64,000 nt of DNA from Linum tenue (GCA_946122785.1 CAMGYJ010000006.1:53278066-53342065), one strand, 5' to 3'; counted from the first letter of the stretch, positions 22,879-35,214 are shown. The notes: generated from the letters alone by a model not told the origin. Translations and numbers: made by a program.

Positions 22879-22891
22879 GGCTTTGATACCA
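22879..22891 (-). promoter_or_regulatory. tRNA-Met-like primer site of second Copia fragment
   Basis: The minus strand reads TGGTATCAAAGCC, one base from the usual TGGTATCAGAG type. It lies between the gag and a 'TGTTAGGGAAC' LTR-like end. A second, exact TGGTATCAGAG lies nearby at 23158-23168. Confidence 0.65.
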
Positions 22892-23365
22892 TGTTAGGGA
22901 ACTAACCACTTGGTCCCAATAACTCGAGTTGTTGGGATAGGGATAGTTACGCCTTTTAACCTCTTATACTCCCCCCTCAAACGAAAGTCGATGCCGAATT
23001 TTGGATTTTTTACGGTTTGCACAGGTTGAACCCTTGTGCTGCCAAACCACGAGGCTTTAGTTTGCACAGGTTGGACATACCATCCCTTGTGCTAAACAAA
23101 TGGCTGAAAATGGGGGTCGTCATGAGGATTCCAAGCCATGATCTTTCGGTTCTAGACTCTGATACCATGTCAAATCTTGAAAGATGATAAGAATTGGGTG
23201 AAACCCGTTAGGGTTTTGGTGCCTCAGACCGTTAATTCTAATACTTCCAGCACAAGGGTCGTTCATCACTATCTAATTGTTATATTAACCAACTGGACTA
23301 ATAATTTAAGATATAAAAGTCTGAAGCAAAGCAATGCAATCAATGTCGATATTTTACTTTTTAAA
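22892..23365 (-). repeat. LTR fragments next to the second Copia gag
   Basis: LTR-like sequence follows the primer site, starting TG at 22892. A second primer-like site at about 23158-23168 and the 23231-23365 segment (also found at 10068-10200) indicate at least two joined fragments. No coding sequence. Confidence 0.45.
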
Positions 23366-23650
23366 ATTTGAATAGTAATATCAGAGGATTTATAAAAACA
23401 AACACTAGATAATAATAATAAGGCGCATCATGAATAACACAGAGATACATAACATTTAATTTCATAATTTCTCAAGATTAATGTTGGGAAGAGTTAATCG
23501 GTAATAATTCATGAGTTGATCTGAATTGATGATGTCTGCTGGTGGCCACAGAGAGAAAACTAGATGATGTTGTAGGATGAGAAAACTAGTTAATCGGTTA
23601 TATAGGCCACATGAGCGATAATGCAAGCTTAAACGGTCCAGAATCAGGAG
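23366..23650. other. No gene seen
   Basis: AT-rich spacer. From about 23600 a 60-base stretch resembles, in inverted orientation, the first bases of the LTR family at 30.9-32.2 kb, which also lies to its right in normal orientation. Confidence 0.4.
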
Positions 23651-25080
23651 GAAAAACATGTGCAAATTTATTCATCGTCTTTCGACCTATTTTACGCTAG
23701 GTTGTGCTTGTCTTATCATATTTCAGGTCCTAGCACGTGCGGGAAGGTCGAAGATGAGTTTCGGGTCGATTAGAGGTCAAAAAGCGTGAAGAAGTGAAGA
23801 AAATTCCAATGTCAAGGTTTGCGGAGGTTCCATAGCAGTTTTCGATCTCAACTGGACTCAAGCCAGTTCATGGTTGTAAGAGTGTGAACTCAAGCCAATG
23901 ATCGTGAAGTGAGTTTGTGAAGCGGCAGGTTTTGGACCGAGATCACGGTCCCCGCCTTGAGTTCACGGTTGTGAACTAGGACCGTGATCTGAGCTCGATC
24001 TGGGTATAAAAGGGGAAGTGAGGTGAAGGAGAAGGTGAGCTTTTTTCTAGGGTTTTTTAGTGTCAGAATAAAGGAAGGTTTCTAGTGAGAGGTTAGGGTT
24101 TCCTCTTTCTATTCTAGAGAGAGAAAGGGCCATTCAAAGGAGGAAGAAGTAGATTGGACTCATTTCAAGCTAGAGGAGTGAAGGTTTCTTCTTCGCAGGG
24201 GAGATTCAAGAAACAAGGAGGAAAGATTTTCATTTGTTCATGGTTCTTTCTCTCCTTTCCCTTGTTTTCCTTTGCTTAGCTATGTAATAGTCTACCTATT
24301 CACTTGGGTGTTTGTAAATTTTAGCTACAATTATGTGAATGTTTGTATAGATTGATTGATTTGTCTGTGGCTGTGTTTAATGTGGATGTGGAGGTATTAA
24401 ACCTAAATGATTGTGTTGGGTGAAAGCCTATCATTCTAATTGTCATTCTAACCTAGGTAGAGAGAAAACCCCCTTCCTTTCGTTGAAAGGGGCTTGAATA
24501 TTGGGGTTTATTAGGCAATTCATTGTCTCCTATCTAGGTTAATGCTGGGCAAACCTCTTATTTCGTATTAGCCCATAGGGTTTGGTTGTGGGTGGCCGTC
24601 CGAACTCCGATTCGAGGGTGAAGTCTAACCAACCCTTAGTCAATAGGTCGAGAGAGTCACGCTGGTGGCTTGGATCAAATTCCCTTCCACCGACCTAGAG
24701 ACCAAGAGAGTGGAGTTTGGCTACTTGTTTCACTTCCCTACTGTTTACAACCCCCTCACCACACACGACCATTCGATCCAACAATTTGTAATTGTTAGTT
24801 AGGAGGAGCAAAACCCGGGTAAACTCTTCTCTCATTGGTACAACCTCAATTTACTTTACTTGCTTGTTTTCATTTGAGGTCCGCTTCCGAACTTCTTTGA
24901 ATTGACTGAATCTGAATGAGAGCTTCTTAGTTTTAAACCCAAAAACGTTTGTTATATAACAAACTAAGCGATTGAAGTAGGGGTACATGGATCGGCCTGG
25001 GTTTGACAATTAAAACATACTTGCCCTATAGTGCACCCGACTAGAGTTTAAAAATTTGGGCTCTAGCTGGGATTAATTCG
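23650..25080 (+). repeat. Type-C LTR (Athila/Tat-like)
   Basis: Starts with 'gacctattttacgctaggtt', shared with the minus-strand LTR at 30873-32242. It contains a strong nested palindrome (23940-23990), TATAAAAG (24005-24012), a leader with 'cacttgggtgtttgtaa', and the end block 'ttgacaattaaaac' near 25010. No ORF of interest. Boundaries are approximate. Confidence 0.6.
23940..23990 (+). repeat. Nested perfect palindrome in type-C LTR
   Basis: AGATCACGGTCC (23940-23951) pairs perfectly with GGACCGTGATCT (23979-23990). Inside the loop GTTCAC and GTGAAC form a second hairpin (23961-23976). The structure ends 15 bases before the TATA box. Confidence 0.9.
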
Positions 25081-25254
25081 CGGCGTATCCGTGGCGAGTC
25101 AAAAATTCAGTATTATCTCGAGGTCGAGATGGATTTCGTTTATGCCCAATCACACCTCTAGCCATACCAAGCTCCTACCAAATAACTTGGCGTATTCACC
25201 AACAACGGCCTATGAAAATCAACAAAAGATTAAGATTTATTACCCTTCTCTTGG

Positions 25255-26249
25255 TAAGAAAATGGGTGCTTGGGAGCAGTGACGGGACAATTTGGAGCGA
25301 CCTGGTAGAGGAGCAAGGGAGAGTTACGACCAGACATCCCAAGTTACGGCCTTACCCGTAACTTTCCAGTCCGACCCATTACTTATAGGAGGAGAAGCAG
25401 GGGACCATTTCAAAGTTACGGTCGTACCTCGCAAATCTCCAGCATTTAAAAGGCTGACTCGAGCAAATTGAAAGGGATTCGATTTTTGACATTTGAGAAC
25501 AAAAGAAGAGAGCTTTAGAGAGAGAAAGCAACGAAGAACAACCCTTGGGAGTCGATTTGAGTCACCAAAGACCATTGGAGCTCGATTCCTTCCTTGCCAA
25601 GTAACGATTGATGTTCTAGAGACAATTCCTCGCATCTACATGATGATGACCTTCTCCAGCATTGCGTTTTCTTCTCCCTCCATTGAGTAAACTCCTCTTC
25701 CACTTGGGTATGAAGAACCCTAGTTCTGTATGTTAGTAGCAGTTGAATGGATCCATTTTCATTACACTGATGATTATATATTCAAACTTGTATGTTTCCA
25801 CCTTCGACATAGAACGATAGTCTCTGAATAGGTCAATAGAGCAACCTGAATTGGAAGTAGTGAATTGATTGTGCGAGAGTCAATCGATTCATTGACTTAG
25901 AGGGCTTGGTCAGCTTAAGAGATTCCGAGCTAGGTTCGGATCTTCCGCAGTACAAATATCAATTGATTGAATTTGGTGAATTACAACTTGACTAAACTGC
26001 AAGCTAGGGGGAATCATAACCTGAGTGGTTCTTTCTCGAACTTGAAAACCAGAATATTTGCTTGCTTTCCTTTTACTTTTATTTGCAATTAACTTCACCC
26101 AATCTCGACCACTAGATAATAGAACTTCACCGAGTAATATCAGTAAACCTAAGACCCGGGTTGACATTTAGAACATAAACCACTATACTGCATTCTTAGA
26201 TTACGATTATACTTGGTGGTAGTTTAGTTGTGTTGGTAAAAGCATGTCA
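25255..26249 (+). repeat. Type-D LTR, 5' truncated
   Basis: This aligns in inverted orientation with the LTR at 30873-32242 but lacks its first third. It contains the perfect hairpin AAGTTACGG/CCGTAACTT (25341-25364), a TTTAAAAGG box near 25445, and 'gtatgaagaaccctag'. It ends in TGTCA directly before a primer site. Confidence 0.65.
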
Positions 26250-26255
26250 AATTTT

Positions 26256-26273
26256 TGGGGTCGTTGCCGGGGA
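26256..26273 (+). promoter_or_regulatory. tRNA-Asp type primer binding site (+ element)
   Basis: TGGGGTCGTTGCCGGGGA differs by two bases from the usual Athila/Tat primer site. It follows the LTR end and precedes gag, so the element runs on the plus strand. Confidence 0.75.
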
Positions 26274-26484
26274 CGACTAGGTTATTGAGGAAACATGAAA
26301 ATCTATTACTTTTACTTTTCTCCATTCTCTCTCTTCCACTTTTTTTCTTCCTAGGTTGTGATTACGATAATACTATAGACTTGCTGCCAATTGAAGAAAG
26401 CACTGCGAGCATGAGTGGCTTCAGAAGAGAACCTGGATAAGGTTATCATCACAAAAGGGCAAGCAAACGACGAAGAATAAACAA

Positions 26485-28150
26485 TGGGTGACCCTATTAT
26501 TCAAGTGGGGAATGTGAATGGCCAACCGCAACCAGAGTAGTGGAGTATGGGTACTACCTCAATCCATGGGCCGAGGACATGCGGTCAAGTGTCCAACACC
26601 CTCCAGTTGCTTCCAATAACTTTGAGGTTAAGACTTCTATCATCCATATGTTGAAGGGCTCAGTGGTCTTTCATGGGTTACTTAATGAGTGTCCAAGAGC
26701 ACCTCAATCGATTGCACGAGCTGATTGATAGGATTAAAATCAACGGTGTACCTCAAGAAGCAATCGGGCTCCCAACTTTCCATTATCCTTGGATGGAAAG
26801 GCCAAGGCATGGTTGGAAAACGGGCGCCAAGTTCAATCACATCATGGACTGATCTGGTGAAAAAATTTCTATACCGCTACAATCCCCATAAAAGAAACGG
26901 ATTTGCAGAAGGAAATCACTCATTTCGCGCATGGGGATGATGAGACTCGTTGAGATGTCTGTTAGAGATGCTCATATTTCTTTCCAAAGTGCCACAATCA
27001 CGGGTTTAGCGATGCCTTTAAGGTGGGTACCTTCATTCGGGCTCTTTTTCTTGAAGAAAAACAACTGGTTGATATGGTATGCAACGGGAATATTCTGACC
27101 AAAACTCCCTCGCAATTGAATTAACTTTTCGAGACCTAGTAGAAAAGGGCTATTATAGGGGAGCTACGAACAGAACTCGAGGATTTCAAGGCTGTGGTGT
27201 GGAATGCTCTGGAGACTCAACCATCTTCCCTGGTGGTTGTAGTTTTTAAGTTGGTTATCGGCGTAACGGTTTGGTTATAGACATAGGCCAGCCCCATGCT
27301 ACCATGTATTTTAGGCTCCAGTACCAACACCAAGCCACGAGTATTTTAGGCTCCTGCAAGCGGCTATCAGTAGCAGAGGCAGGAATACCAGCCGTGGCAG
27401 TAGTAGTTCCAGCAGTAACAACAGTCGTAGCAACCCTGATAAGGACACACCATTCTACTACAACAGCTTCCCCCCAGTAGCTGCGCCAGTTCTAGCAGCC
27501 TGGTGCACCTTCTTCGATCCAGCACATTGTGATCCGATGTCTGAGTTGAGAGACATAGTCAATGCTCTCACAAGCACCATCACACAGAAGTTGACCAATT
27601 TGAAGCAAGCCAGAGGAAGCAACAAGCTGTTTTGCAAGATATCTAGACCCAAATTTGGAGTGTGGCTCAATCCATGGCGTACAGAGCCCCTAGTACCATA
27701 CCTGCTAATACCACACCAAATCCCATAGATTCGTGTGCCCACTACAAGGCCATTACAACCAAGAGCAGGAAGATGATTTCTAAGATTCATATTTAGGCCA
27801 GACACGACAAAGAGAGGCCTGCTTCAGCACTTCCAGGAGACGATGAGGTACAATAGCAGTGGCTCACCCTGGATTGGAGGCATGAAATGGAGAAGGAGAA
27901 CGAGAAAGAGGTGTCTGCTCCTAAGCCATTACTAGTGGTGAAAGTGCATGTCCCTCAACTCCCCTTCCTTACTCTGTTGCACAAAGACTGATTGAGACTG
28001 AGTTTGCCAACTTCATGGAAATGTTGAAGTAGGTGGAGATAAGCATGTCTTTCATAGAGGAATTGTCGAAGATGCCAAGTATGAAAAATTCATGAAGGAC
28101 CTCCTCACCACCAAAAGAAAGCTTCGGGAACTGTCGATGGTGATGGTCAT
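26485..28150 (+). pseudogene. Athila/Tat-type gag, broken (+)
   Basis: Readable pieces in changing frames include MGDPIIQVGNVNG, LHELIDRIKINGVPQEAIGL and MSELRDIVNALTSTITQKLTN. The last part is a KEKENEKEVSAPKP-type acidic/basic region and then KMPSMKNS. Order and content fit an Athila gag. Numerous stops and frameshifts make it non-functional. Confidence 0.65.
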
Positions 28151-28670
28151 TGAGGAATGTTCTGCCATCCAACAAAACTAGCTACCAGGAAAGCGCAAAG
28201 ACCAAGGTAGTTTCACTATCCTTTGCATCATTGGTAGCATGCCATATAGGAAAGTCCTTGACGGACTTAGGTGCTAGCATAAATTTCATGCCTTATAAAC
28301 TGTTTAAAAAGGTAGACCTACGTGAACCCAATGCCACTAATGAGTATTCAGTTAGCTAATAGATCTATTGTGTATCCTAGGCGAATCGTAGAGGATTTGA
28401 TTGTCAATATCAGGTCATCCACTTATCTTGTTCATTTTGTGATATTGGATATTCACGAGGATGTGAAAGTGCTTTTAATTTTGGGTAGACCATTTCTTGC
28501 TACTGCCAAGACACTAATTGATATAAATGATGGCAAGCTGATATTGAGGCCAGGGGAGGAACAAGTTACTTTTTCCATTGATGCCAATCTTAAACGTTCT
28601 CTCATTCATGATGATTTAAGTTGTGGGGTTTATTCCTTTTCCGTTAGGGTAGCTACATAAGGGAATTAGG
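28150..28670 (+). pseudogene. Retropepsin of the + Athila-type element
   Basis: The active-site motif DLGAS, in SLTDLGASINFMPYKLF (28260-28310), and the flap/C-terminal part with VILDI, GRPFLATAKTLID and DGKLILR are both readable. They lie in two frames that overlap at 28322-28359, so there is one frameshift. The motif itself is intact, unlike the minus-strand element at 38.8 kb. RT and later genes are missing after about 28690. Confidence 0.8.
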
Positions 28671-28689
28671 GTAGGTTAAGGTCTCGTAT

Positions 28690-29159
28690 TAGGCTTTTCA
28701 ATGCATATAAATATTTAAATTCGACATTAGTTCTGTATTCAATTAATAAAGTAAAGGGGTTGTTGGCACCAACGTCGTTTTCTCACTTGTGAATTACAAG
28801 CAAACTCAGGAACCGAGAGTTTTGATTCATTACAAGTACAAGCTCTTTGTAAATCCTTGTATGCATAATATTAATGCTCGAAACCAAGTCGGCTAATGAA
28901 TTCTAAAAGGCTTGAAACCGAAGGTACAAGTGATGAAAAACACGTTGAGATCTCTCATATTCGGTGACATGCCTTCATAACCAATATATGTTGCCAGTGA
29001 CTTCACTCACGATTACCTTAAGTTGCTCGAGAGTATCTTTCCATTGAGCACACTCATGATATAAATAACTTTTCCACAATTTCTAAGGGTAAGGGGCATT
29101 TGGAATGAATTTGTGTACCTGAGACTTCTTAGGACGTCCTCTTATTCGACATTGATCAT
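28690..29159. other. No gene seen
   Basis: Spacer between the truncated protease and the next LTR. Contains no recognisable coding sequence. Confidence 0.45.
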
Positions 29160-29990
29160 TGATAACACCTAAATTGTGTTATTTTGCCTTCATATTAAGG
29201 TTTATTTCGTGTCAATTAATGTGCATAATTGTTTGAACAGTGTCAATTGCATTCCCATTTCATCCCTATTTGATTTCATCATGATTTTAGGGCGATTTAG
29301 ACGATAAATGCGAATTAGGTACAAAATAAGGTCACAAGTGTAGCAAATGGAACAGAAGACTGAAGATGGCAGCCTATAGCCAGAGATCACGACCGCGATC
29401 TCATCTTTTAGATCTACATGCCATGTTTTTCCCACCTCTCTTAGGTTGTTAAGCATACCCTCTCTAGATTCAATTTCCAACATCTTTTGAGAAGATTTTT
29501 TATTGCTTTTGGATTCCCAACATGTCCCCTAGCAAGATAAGGTACATTTTCCTATTTTCTCTTATTTTAACCACCTTATCTTGCTCAACATGTGTTGAAT
29601 GCCTTGAGATCTTCAAATGATCATCTTCATCTTGGCTTGACTACTTGATGCCCTAGGATTATTCTCTTTGCTGTAATGAACTTGCTATGCATTTTGGGAA
29701 ACCTGGGTGGGCCATTTCCATTCACTTCTTTGGTGTTCAAAGACCGCCCACCAAGTGTTCGTAGAAAGTCCCCAACTACATAGTTTCTATTTTCTCCAAT
29801 CCTATTCATTGAGAATCAACTCGTTTGCATTGATTATCTCTTGTTTGATCAATTTTTCATTGACTTGGAAGATTTTACTAATCATTACCTTGGAACTTCA
29901 TCTCTATCCAAGTCCCCTCTCTTACCCAAGACTTAGTCTCACTCAAGTGTGGTGGGAGGGCTCGTCCACCACGTGATTTTTAGATCCGTG
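29160..29990 (+). repeat. Athila-type LTR (TGATAACACC type)
   Basis: Begins TGATAACACCTAAATT, shared over about 250 bases with the LTR at 40879-41424. It contains a GAGATC/GATCTC palindrome (about 29382-29402) and a pair of 'gtggtgg' and 'ccaccac' arms near 29950. No polypurine tract precedes it, so it may be a 5' LTR or a solo piece. The right end is approximate. Confidence 0.55.
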
Positions 29991-30039
29991 GGTGGAAAGA
30001 ACTGAAGCAAAGGGAGTTTGACCACCCGAGACGTCACCT

Positions 30040-30640
30040 TGTTCCTTAGTATGCAACTACCTCGATCTCTGCATCTTGGTCTGGCTATACTGTCTATCTA
30101 GAAGCGTTATGAATCAGACCATGGACTCTCTGTCCTCTATGGAGGATTTTTTGTCACTCGTCTAGCCAAGTATTTCAAAGTCAACTTCGAGGCCCTGCAT
30201 TTCCGGTTGGATGGTAGGACCACTGGGCATAAGGGGAGTACTGGGAGTTCCATTTCTAACCATTAACACGTTGGACATGGAGGGTACAATGTTCCGACTT
30301 CCGGACGAGGGAACGAAGAGAACTTGCAACTGTGGAAGATCAAGTGGAGAGCATATATGAGGAAGGAGAGGCCCCTCTACCACTTCTCACCCGATTCCCT
30401 CACCAATAAACAACGCAAGGGAATACCGAGTCGGAGCAATGATAGTGGCGATGCTTCACAATCAAAGGAGGGAGAAGGAAGCGCAACTCCACATCATGGT
30501 GTGCATCCATGCTAATATGCAGAAGATGGGCATTCCAATCGAAGATGTATTGCCCCAAATTGATCGCTCCAGTCCCCTTGTACCACTCCAAGAAGAAGAA
30601 TGACCCTACGAGGAAGATTGAGTACTAAGCATCCAGAGCC
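30040..30640 (+). pseudogene. Env-like C-terminal fragment (+)
   Basis: Read across frames, this gives GFFVTRLAKYFKVNFEAL, similar to the GGAYITCLARYFGV segment of the minus env-like ORF at 33.7 kb and DITRLARHLNVNL at 43.1 kb. A charged tail (MRKERPLYHFSPDSL) follows. It is the end of an Athila env-like ORF and is broken. Confidence 0.5.
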
Positions 30641-30872
30641 AAGTTCTATATTTTCTTTTTCTTTGCATTTCTTTTATTTTAATTAATACAATGTCTATTT
30701 ACTGCTTTACTTTCGTTTTGCTTTTCGTACTTGTAAATATTCTAGAACTAGTAGTACTAGTACTTATATTATATATTTTTCGTACATGTAACTCTTACTC
30801 GTCTTCCTAAATTTCTTATGCACTTTATCGTTGTGAAAACCACCAGGAAGACAAAGACCTACACTTGTGTAC
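30641..30872. other. No gene seen
   Basis: Very AT-rich sequence with T runs, between the + env-like fragment and the inverted LTR. Confidence 0.45.
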
Positions 30873-32242
30873 TGACTCGCTAAAACACCACACCAAACTA
30901 CGACCAAGTGTAATCATAGAATGGAAATGCAATATAGTGGATCAGTTTTACTTATCAACCCGAGGCCTAGATGTAATGTCTACTCCGTGCTTATCTATTC
31001 TCTAGCAGGAAAAGTTGAGTGAAGTGTTCAAGCAAATTAAACAAAAGCAGGAAATGTTATGGTTTCAAAATTGCTAAAGGTCATCCATATATGAGTCCCC
31101 CTAGTATGCAGTTAGTTCATATTATATGTTTCCAATTTACTCCGATTGATAGATATACTGTGGATAGTTCCTGACAAGTCTGGAATCTCGACTAAAGTAA
31201 TGCACACCCTCTCAGTTCGAATACCCTGCGGATGACTAACTTCCACCAGAAGTAAGGCAATAACACACCAAACTTCCTCTACTGGTTTAATTCTAGTACA
31301 GAGCAGTGAATAAATTTCCTTACTAAAGCAATTGATTCACCATTTCCAATTTAAGGTTACTCTATCAACGTATGTAGAGACTATCGTTATAGGTTAAAGC
31401 AAGAATCACAAAAGTTTGATCAAGACTGATGCAATTCTGATTAATGCCTCAGTTGAATATATCAAATCAATAATTCGCAAATGTGGTTCATACAACCATT
31501 CCTAACATACTACACTAGGGTTCTTCATACCCAGATGAAAAGGGAGTTTACTCCAGGGAGAGAAGGGAAACACCAGCTTGAAAGAGAAATCATAATGTGA
31601 GGAATGAAAATATTCTCCAAGCTAGAAATCGACGCTCCGAAGGTGAATGAGCGAGCTCCAATGTCCTTAGATCGCTCCAATCCTCTCCCAAGGTTGTTGT
31701 TCATCACTTTCTCTCTCTAGGGTTCTCATTTTGCTCTTTAGAACTTAAAAATCCGGTCCTTTGCAATCTTCCCGATCTGGCCTTTTAAAGGCGGGAGATT
31801 CGCGAGTTACGGCTATAACTCTCTTGCCCAGTTCGTAACTTTACGTAAAATAGCAACACTTCAAGCACTCCATAAACCATGAGTTACGGGTCCAAAAGGG
31901 AAGTTACGGTTAAGACCGAAACTTTTTGGAGGTAACTGTAACTTTAAAAACGCTCCTGGAACCTTTAGCCTCACTTCCTCTAAGTTACGGGTATGGAGGA
32001 GAAGTTACGGTCTAGGTATGGTCCAGAATGTACATTTCAAGGTATGACTGTAACTTTTCCCTTCTCTCTGCCTGATTGCTCCAAAACGTCCCTAAACTCG
32101 CTCCTGCGTACCCATTCACGTACTAGGACTTGAAACATCATAAAGTAACACAACCTAGCGTAAAATAGGCCATGAGAGCATGAAAGAGAGCTTAAACGAT
32201 CAAGAAATGACGGAAAAAACATGCTCAAATATGGTGCTATCA
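30873..32242 (-). repeat. 3' LTR of the minus Athila-type element (type E)
   Basis: On the minus strand it starts TGATAGCACC at 32242, directly after a polypurine tract, and ends near 30873. It aligns with the + LTRs at 23650 and 25255 in inverted orientation. Palindromic GTTACGG motifs (31800-32030) precede, in minus orientation, a TTTAAAAGG box near 31780-31790. Confidence 0.7.
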
Positions 32243-32258
32243 AATTCCCACACACTTA
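32243..32258 (-). promoter_or_regulatory. Polypurine tract of the minus element
   Basis: The minus strand reads TAAGTGTGTGGGAATT next to the LTR start. This agrees with the TAAGTGTGGGGGAATT tract before the + LTR at 40879. Confidence 0.75.
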
Positions 32259-33430
32259 ACTGTTTGCTTGTCCCCAAGCAAACCTGAATTAAACCAATGC
32301 AACTCTTGAGACCTTTACAGCAAAATGAAACCTCGATCTTCGGTAGAAGACTTCCTAGGTTATTTAGCATCTTACGAGATCAACCAGTTTTCTAAGACAT
32401 GCCCTATTTCTCATTGAGAGTACTAGACTCAAGTTAGGATCATGCGAAGTAGCGGACCTAGTACAGGCAATTCATTGATATAGAGACACACAACACAACA
32501 ACCAAAGACTCTTCATATCGGGTGCTCTTCATTTCCATTTCATTCGTTGGAACCCCTTCCACCTTATTTTTTTATCTTTTTCTTTTGTTTTTTGCATCAC
32601 ACTTTGTTGGGGGTTCCAAACTGCTTTTTTATGCGCGATCGACCCTTATTGGTTGAGCAAGAGAAGTTTCTATACATTTGTCGTTAACCAAAGTGTTTCA
32701 TTTAACTCTTTTTTCTCAATTCGTGTGCAACGGTCAATGAAAATAAGGCGGGTCGGAAGCTCTATCCATGCTCTTAAAACCAAATCCTCGAGTAGGCAAC
32801 CGTTCAACGGGTGGAATTTTTACTTGTACTAGAGATGACTTAGCTTCCATGGTGCTACAACTACCTCTGTAAGTTGCATACAACTATAAAGGCTGCCAAT
32901 TCAAAGCATACTGAGCAGGCAATTGCAAGGAACACGTACTTGGAACCCTCAAATCATAAAATTTGGACAATGGACTAAGCTCCAAGCACACAAACGCATC
33001 TAAGCCGTGAAAGATAAACACCCCCTCACACTAAAGATCGACGTTGCCCTCAATGGAGAAGAGGGAAAGATAAGGGGAACGATATTACCGGGAAGAACGG
33101 ACTTCATTGGGACTGGAGATGGGACCAGTCATCATGAGTCGACTGGAAGAAGGACCAGTGGCCAGCCCCATGGCTTCAAAAAGAAGAAAAGAAAAAAAAT
33201 CACACAATTTATCTAGTTCGACACACAGAATCAAAAACACAAAACACAACACATGGCGCCCGCGGTCAAAGGTAGTCCCAATCATCTGCGTCAGCATCCC
33301 GAGGAGGGGAAGGGTGCCCGAAGGTCTAGGTGGTGTCCACGTTGGCCTCTGAGTATAGGTGCTCTAGCAGGAAATGAGAGTAACTACTCATGCTCATGGT
33401 CTATGCGCGCCTCGATCCGATCAAAACGAG
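32259..33430. other. Non-coding interior of the minus element
   Basis: Between the PPT and the env-like region. It contains 'ttgcttgtccccaagcaa', matched in inverted form near 40850. No convincing protein is seen. Confidence 0.45.
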
Positions 33431-33431
33431 C

Positions 33432-34697
33432 CTATATGGCTACCCAACAGTCATCGAATGATGTAGCACTGCTGCTAGTCGGAATTAGCTTGAGTGGTGG
33501 GGCTTGACTGGCGGTAGGAGCCTCGGCCTCTGCCGCCTCAGCAAAATCGGCTGGGCGTAGGCCCTTGAGCCAACAGATCCGTGGGTTCGTTCTCGCGACC
33601 CCAATCAGCCCCATGGAGTATAGGGTTTTGTCGGGGTAGTCTTTGGTGCACCCCACCCATGTACATCCATCTAGCGGCACTCCGAAGTACCGGGCAAGGC
33701 AAGTGATGTAGGCCCCCCCGTGTAGCGTGAGCACCTTCAAGTGACCCTTCAACTGAGAGAAAGAGATTGCCATGGTTGAGCCAAGATGGATATGGTTGAG
33801 AGCGTTGGACAAGGTGAGCACAGCATACATGTTCCTCCTGGCCAGAGGGGATGGGGGAGTTAGGAAGCTGTCAGAACAGAAGCGTGGCAATCGATAATCC
33901 AAACCAACACGAACGAACACAAATTTAACGTGGTTCACTAACACAATGTGTGCTAGCTAATCCACGGGCAGAGGAGAACAAATTTCACTGATTTGAGGAG
34001 AGTACAGGTTACAAACCAAATTCCAAACTGACAAACCAAACAAACTAACCCGACTGACCTTACTACAGACTAGGGTAATGAAGAGTATTTATAGAACTCT
34101 TCTCCTAATCCCAAACAGAAAACCAAATACCTTTTCCCAAACATACAAGGAAAAAAGGCCAAACCCAAACCCAAACAGAATAGGCCTAAAACATAAAAAA
34201 AACCCAAATCAAATTCAAGTCATATTCTAACAGAAGCAACGCCTTTAGGAGCCGCCACGGGATCTGAAACTTATTGCCCAGGGTCCGGCTGTGTGCAAAG
34301 ATAACTTTTGCGCGTTGCTTCAGGCAATTCCTCTTGTAAAGGGCAGGGAAATCCACCTGCGGGATGGAGGGCTCCACTCAAAACATGTCATCGGGGTCCA
34401 TGCCTAAGGCTGTGGCGAACTCATCATAGGCCAGATTGTGGTGTTGACCTCCGAGATGGAAGGTAACCGCGCCAGCATCAGAAGCCTACAACTTCCTAGT
34501 GTGGGAGATGGTGTTGTAGAACTCCACCGTAGGCTCCTCAAAGATATCGTCCTAGTGCTCCAGCAGGCGTCGCCACTGAGGGTGGGGACTGCCGCATCAA
34601 TGGTGTCACGATAGAGGAACTGCTCGAAGTAGGCCAGATTGAGGCAGTAGTGGCCCGCAATCTGCCCTTCCAACATCCTAGCGAATGGCCTATTTCC
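33432..34697 (-). pseudogene. Env-like ORF of the minus Athila-type element
   Basis: Pieces on the minus strand include, from right to left, FARMLEGQIAGHYCLNL and AYFEQFLYRDTIDAAVPTL, then after frame changes a 170-codon frame (33432-33944) with LHGGAYITCLARYFGVPL. These resemble the 'putative plant transposon protein' ORF in the env position of Athila elements. The frame opens directly after a strong splice acceptor at 34698. It is broken in the middle. Confidence 0.6.
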
Positions 34698-34984
34698 CTG
34701 CAAAAAAAAAAAAAAAACAACCAGTACCTCGAAACCCATTAGCACCTCGAAACAGCCAGCATTCCCCCACACTTAAGTGCAATCTAGACTATACTGTTGA
34801 ACAAAAGTCTGCAGCAACCGGACACTATGCCAATAACTAACAGTTTCACAAAAGCAGTGCAAACCAGCCAATCACAGGCAAATACATTCTCTCGCCTAAA
34901 ACATCTAATCATTCAAAATCGGTTCAATTCTTCCTATTACAATCCGATTCTCGACAAACACAAAATCAGAGGAAAAAGACCAAC
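34698..34984 (-). other. Putative intron before the env-like ORF
   Basis: The minus strand reads GTCTAG|GTTGGTC at the left-hand donor (intron starts at 34984). It ends with a run of about 16 T followed by GCAG|GGAAATAG (acceptor at 34698-34699). A PPT-like CACTTAAGTGTGGGGGAATG lies inside at about 34760-34780. The donor context and 'gagaatcggatt' downstream recur in the 44-kb block. Splicing is inferred, not shown. Confidence 0.45.
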
Positions 34985-35214
34985 CTAGACACTAGGAAGA
35001 GAGTAGCGCGAGAGAGAGGACGAGAGAATGCTGTACCTAGAGGACGTAGCTGAAGGCTCGCCATGGGTGATTCCGGCGAGGGCGAAAAGTGACCGACTCG
35101 GGAACGGAGGACGGCGAGCGGTGCGCCTTGCCGAGAAAAGACCAAAGCAACAAGGTCAAAGAAAGGGCTTTTTCGGCAGTGGCGAGGGTTTCCGGTGGAG
35201 AGGGTGTAACTATC

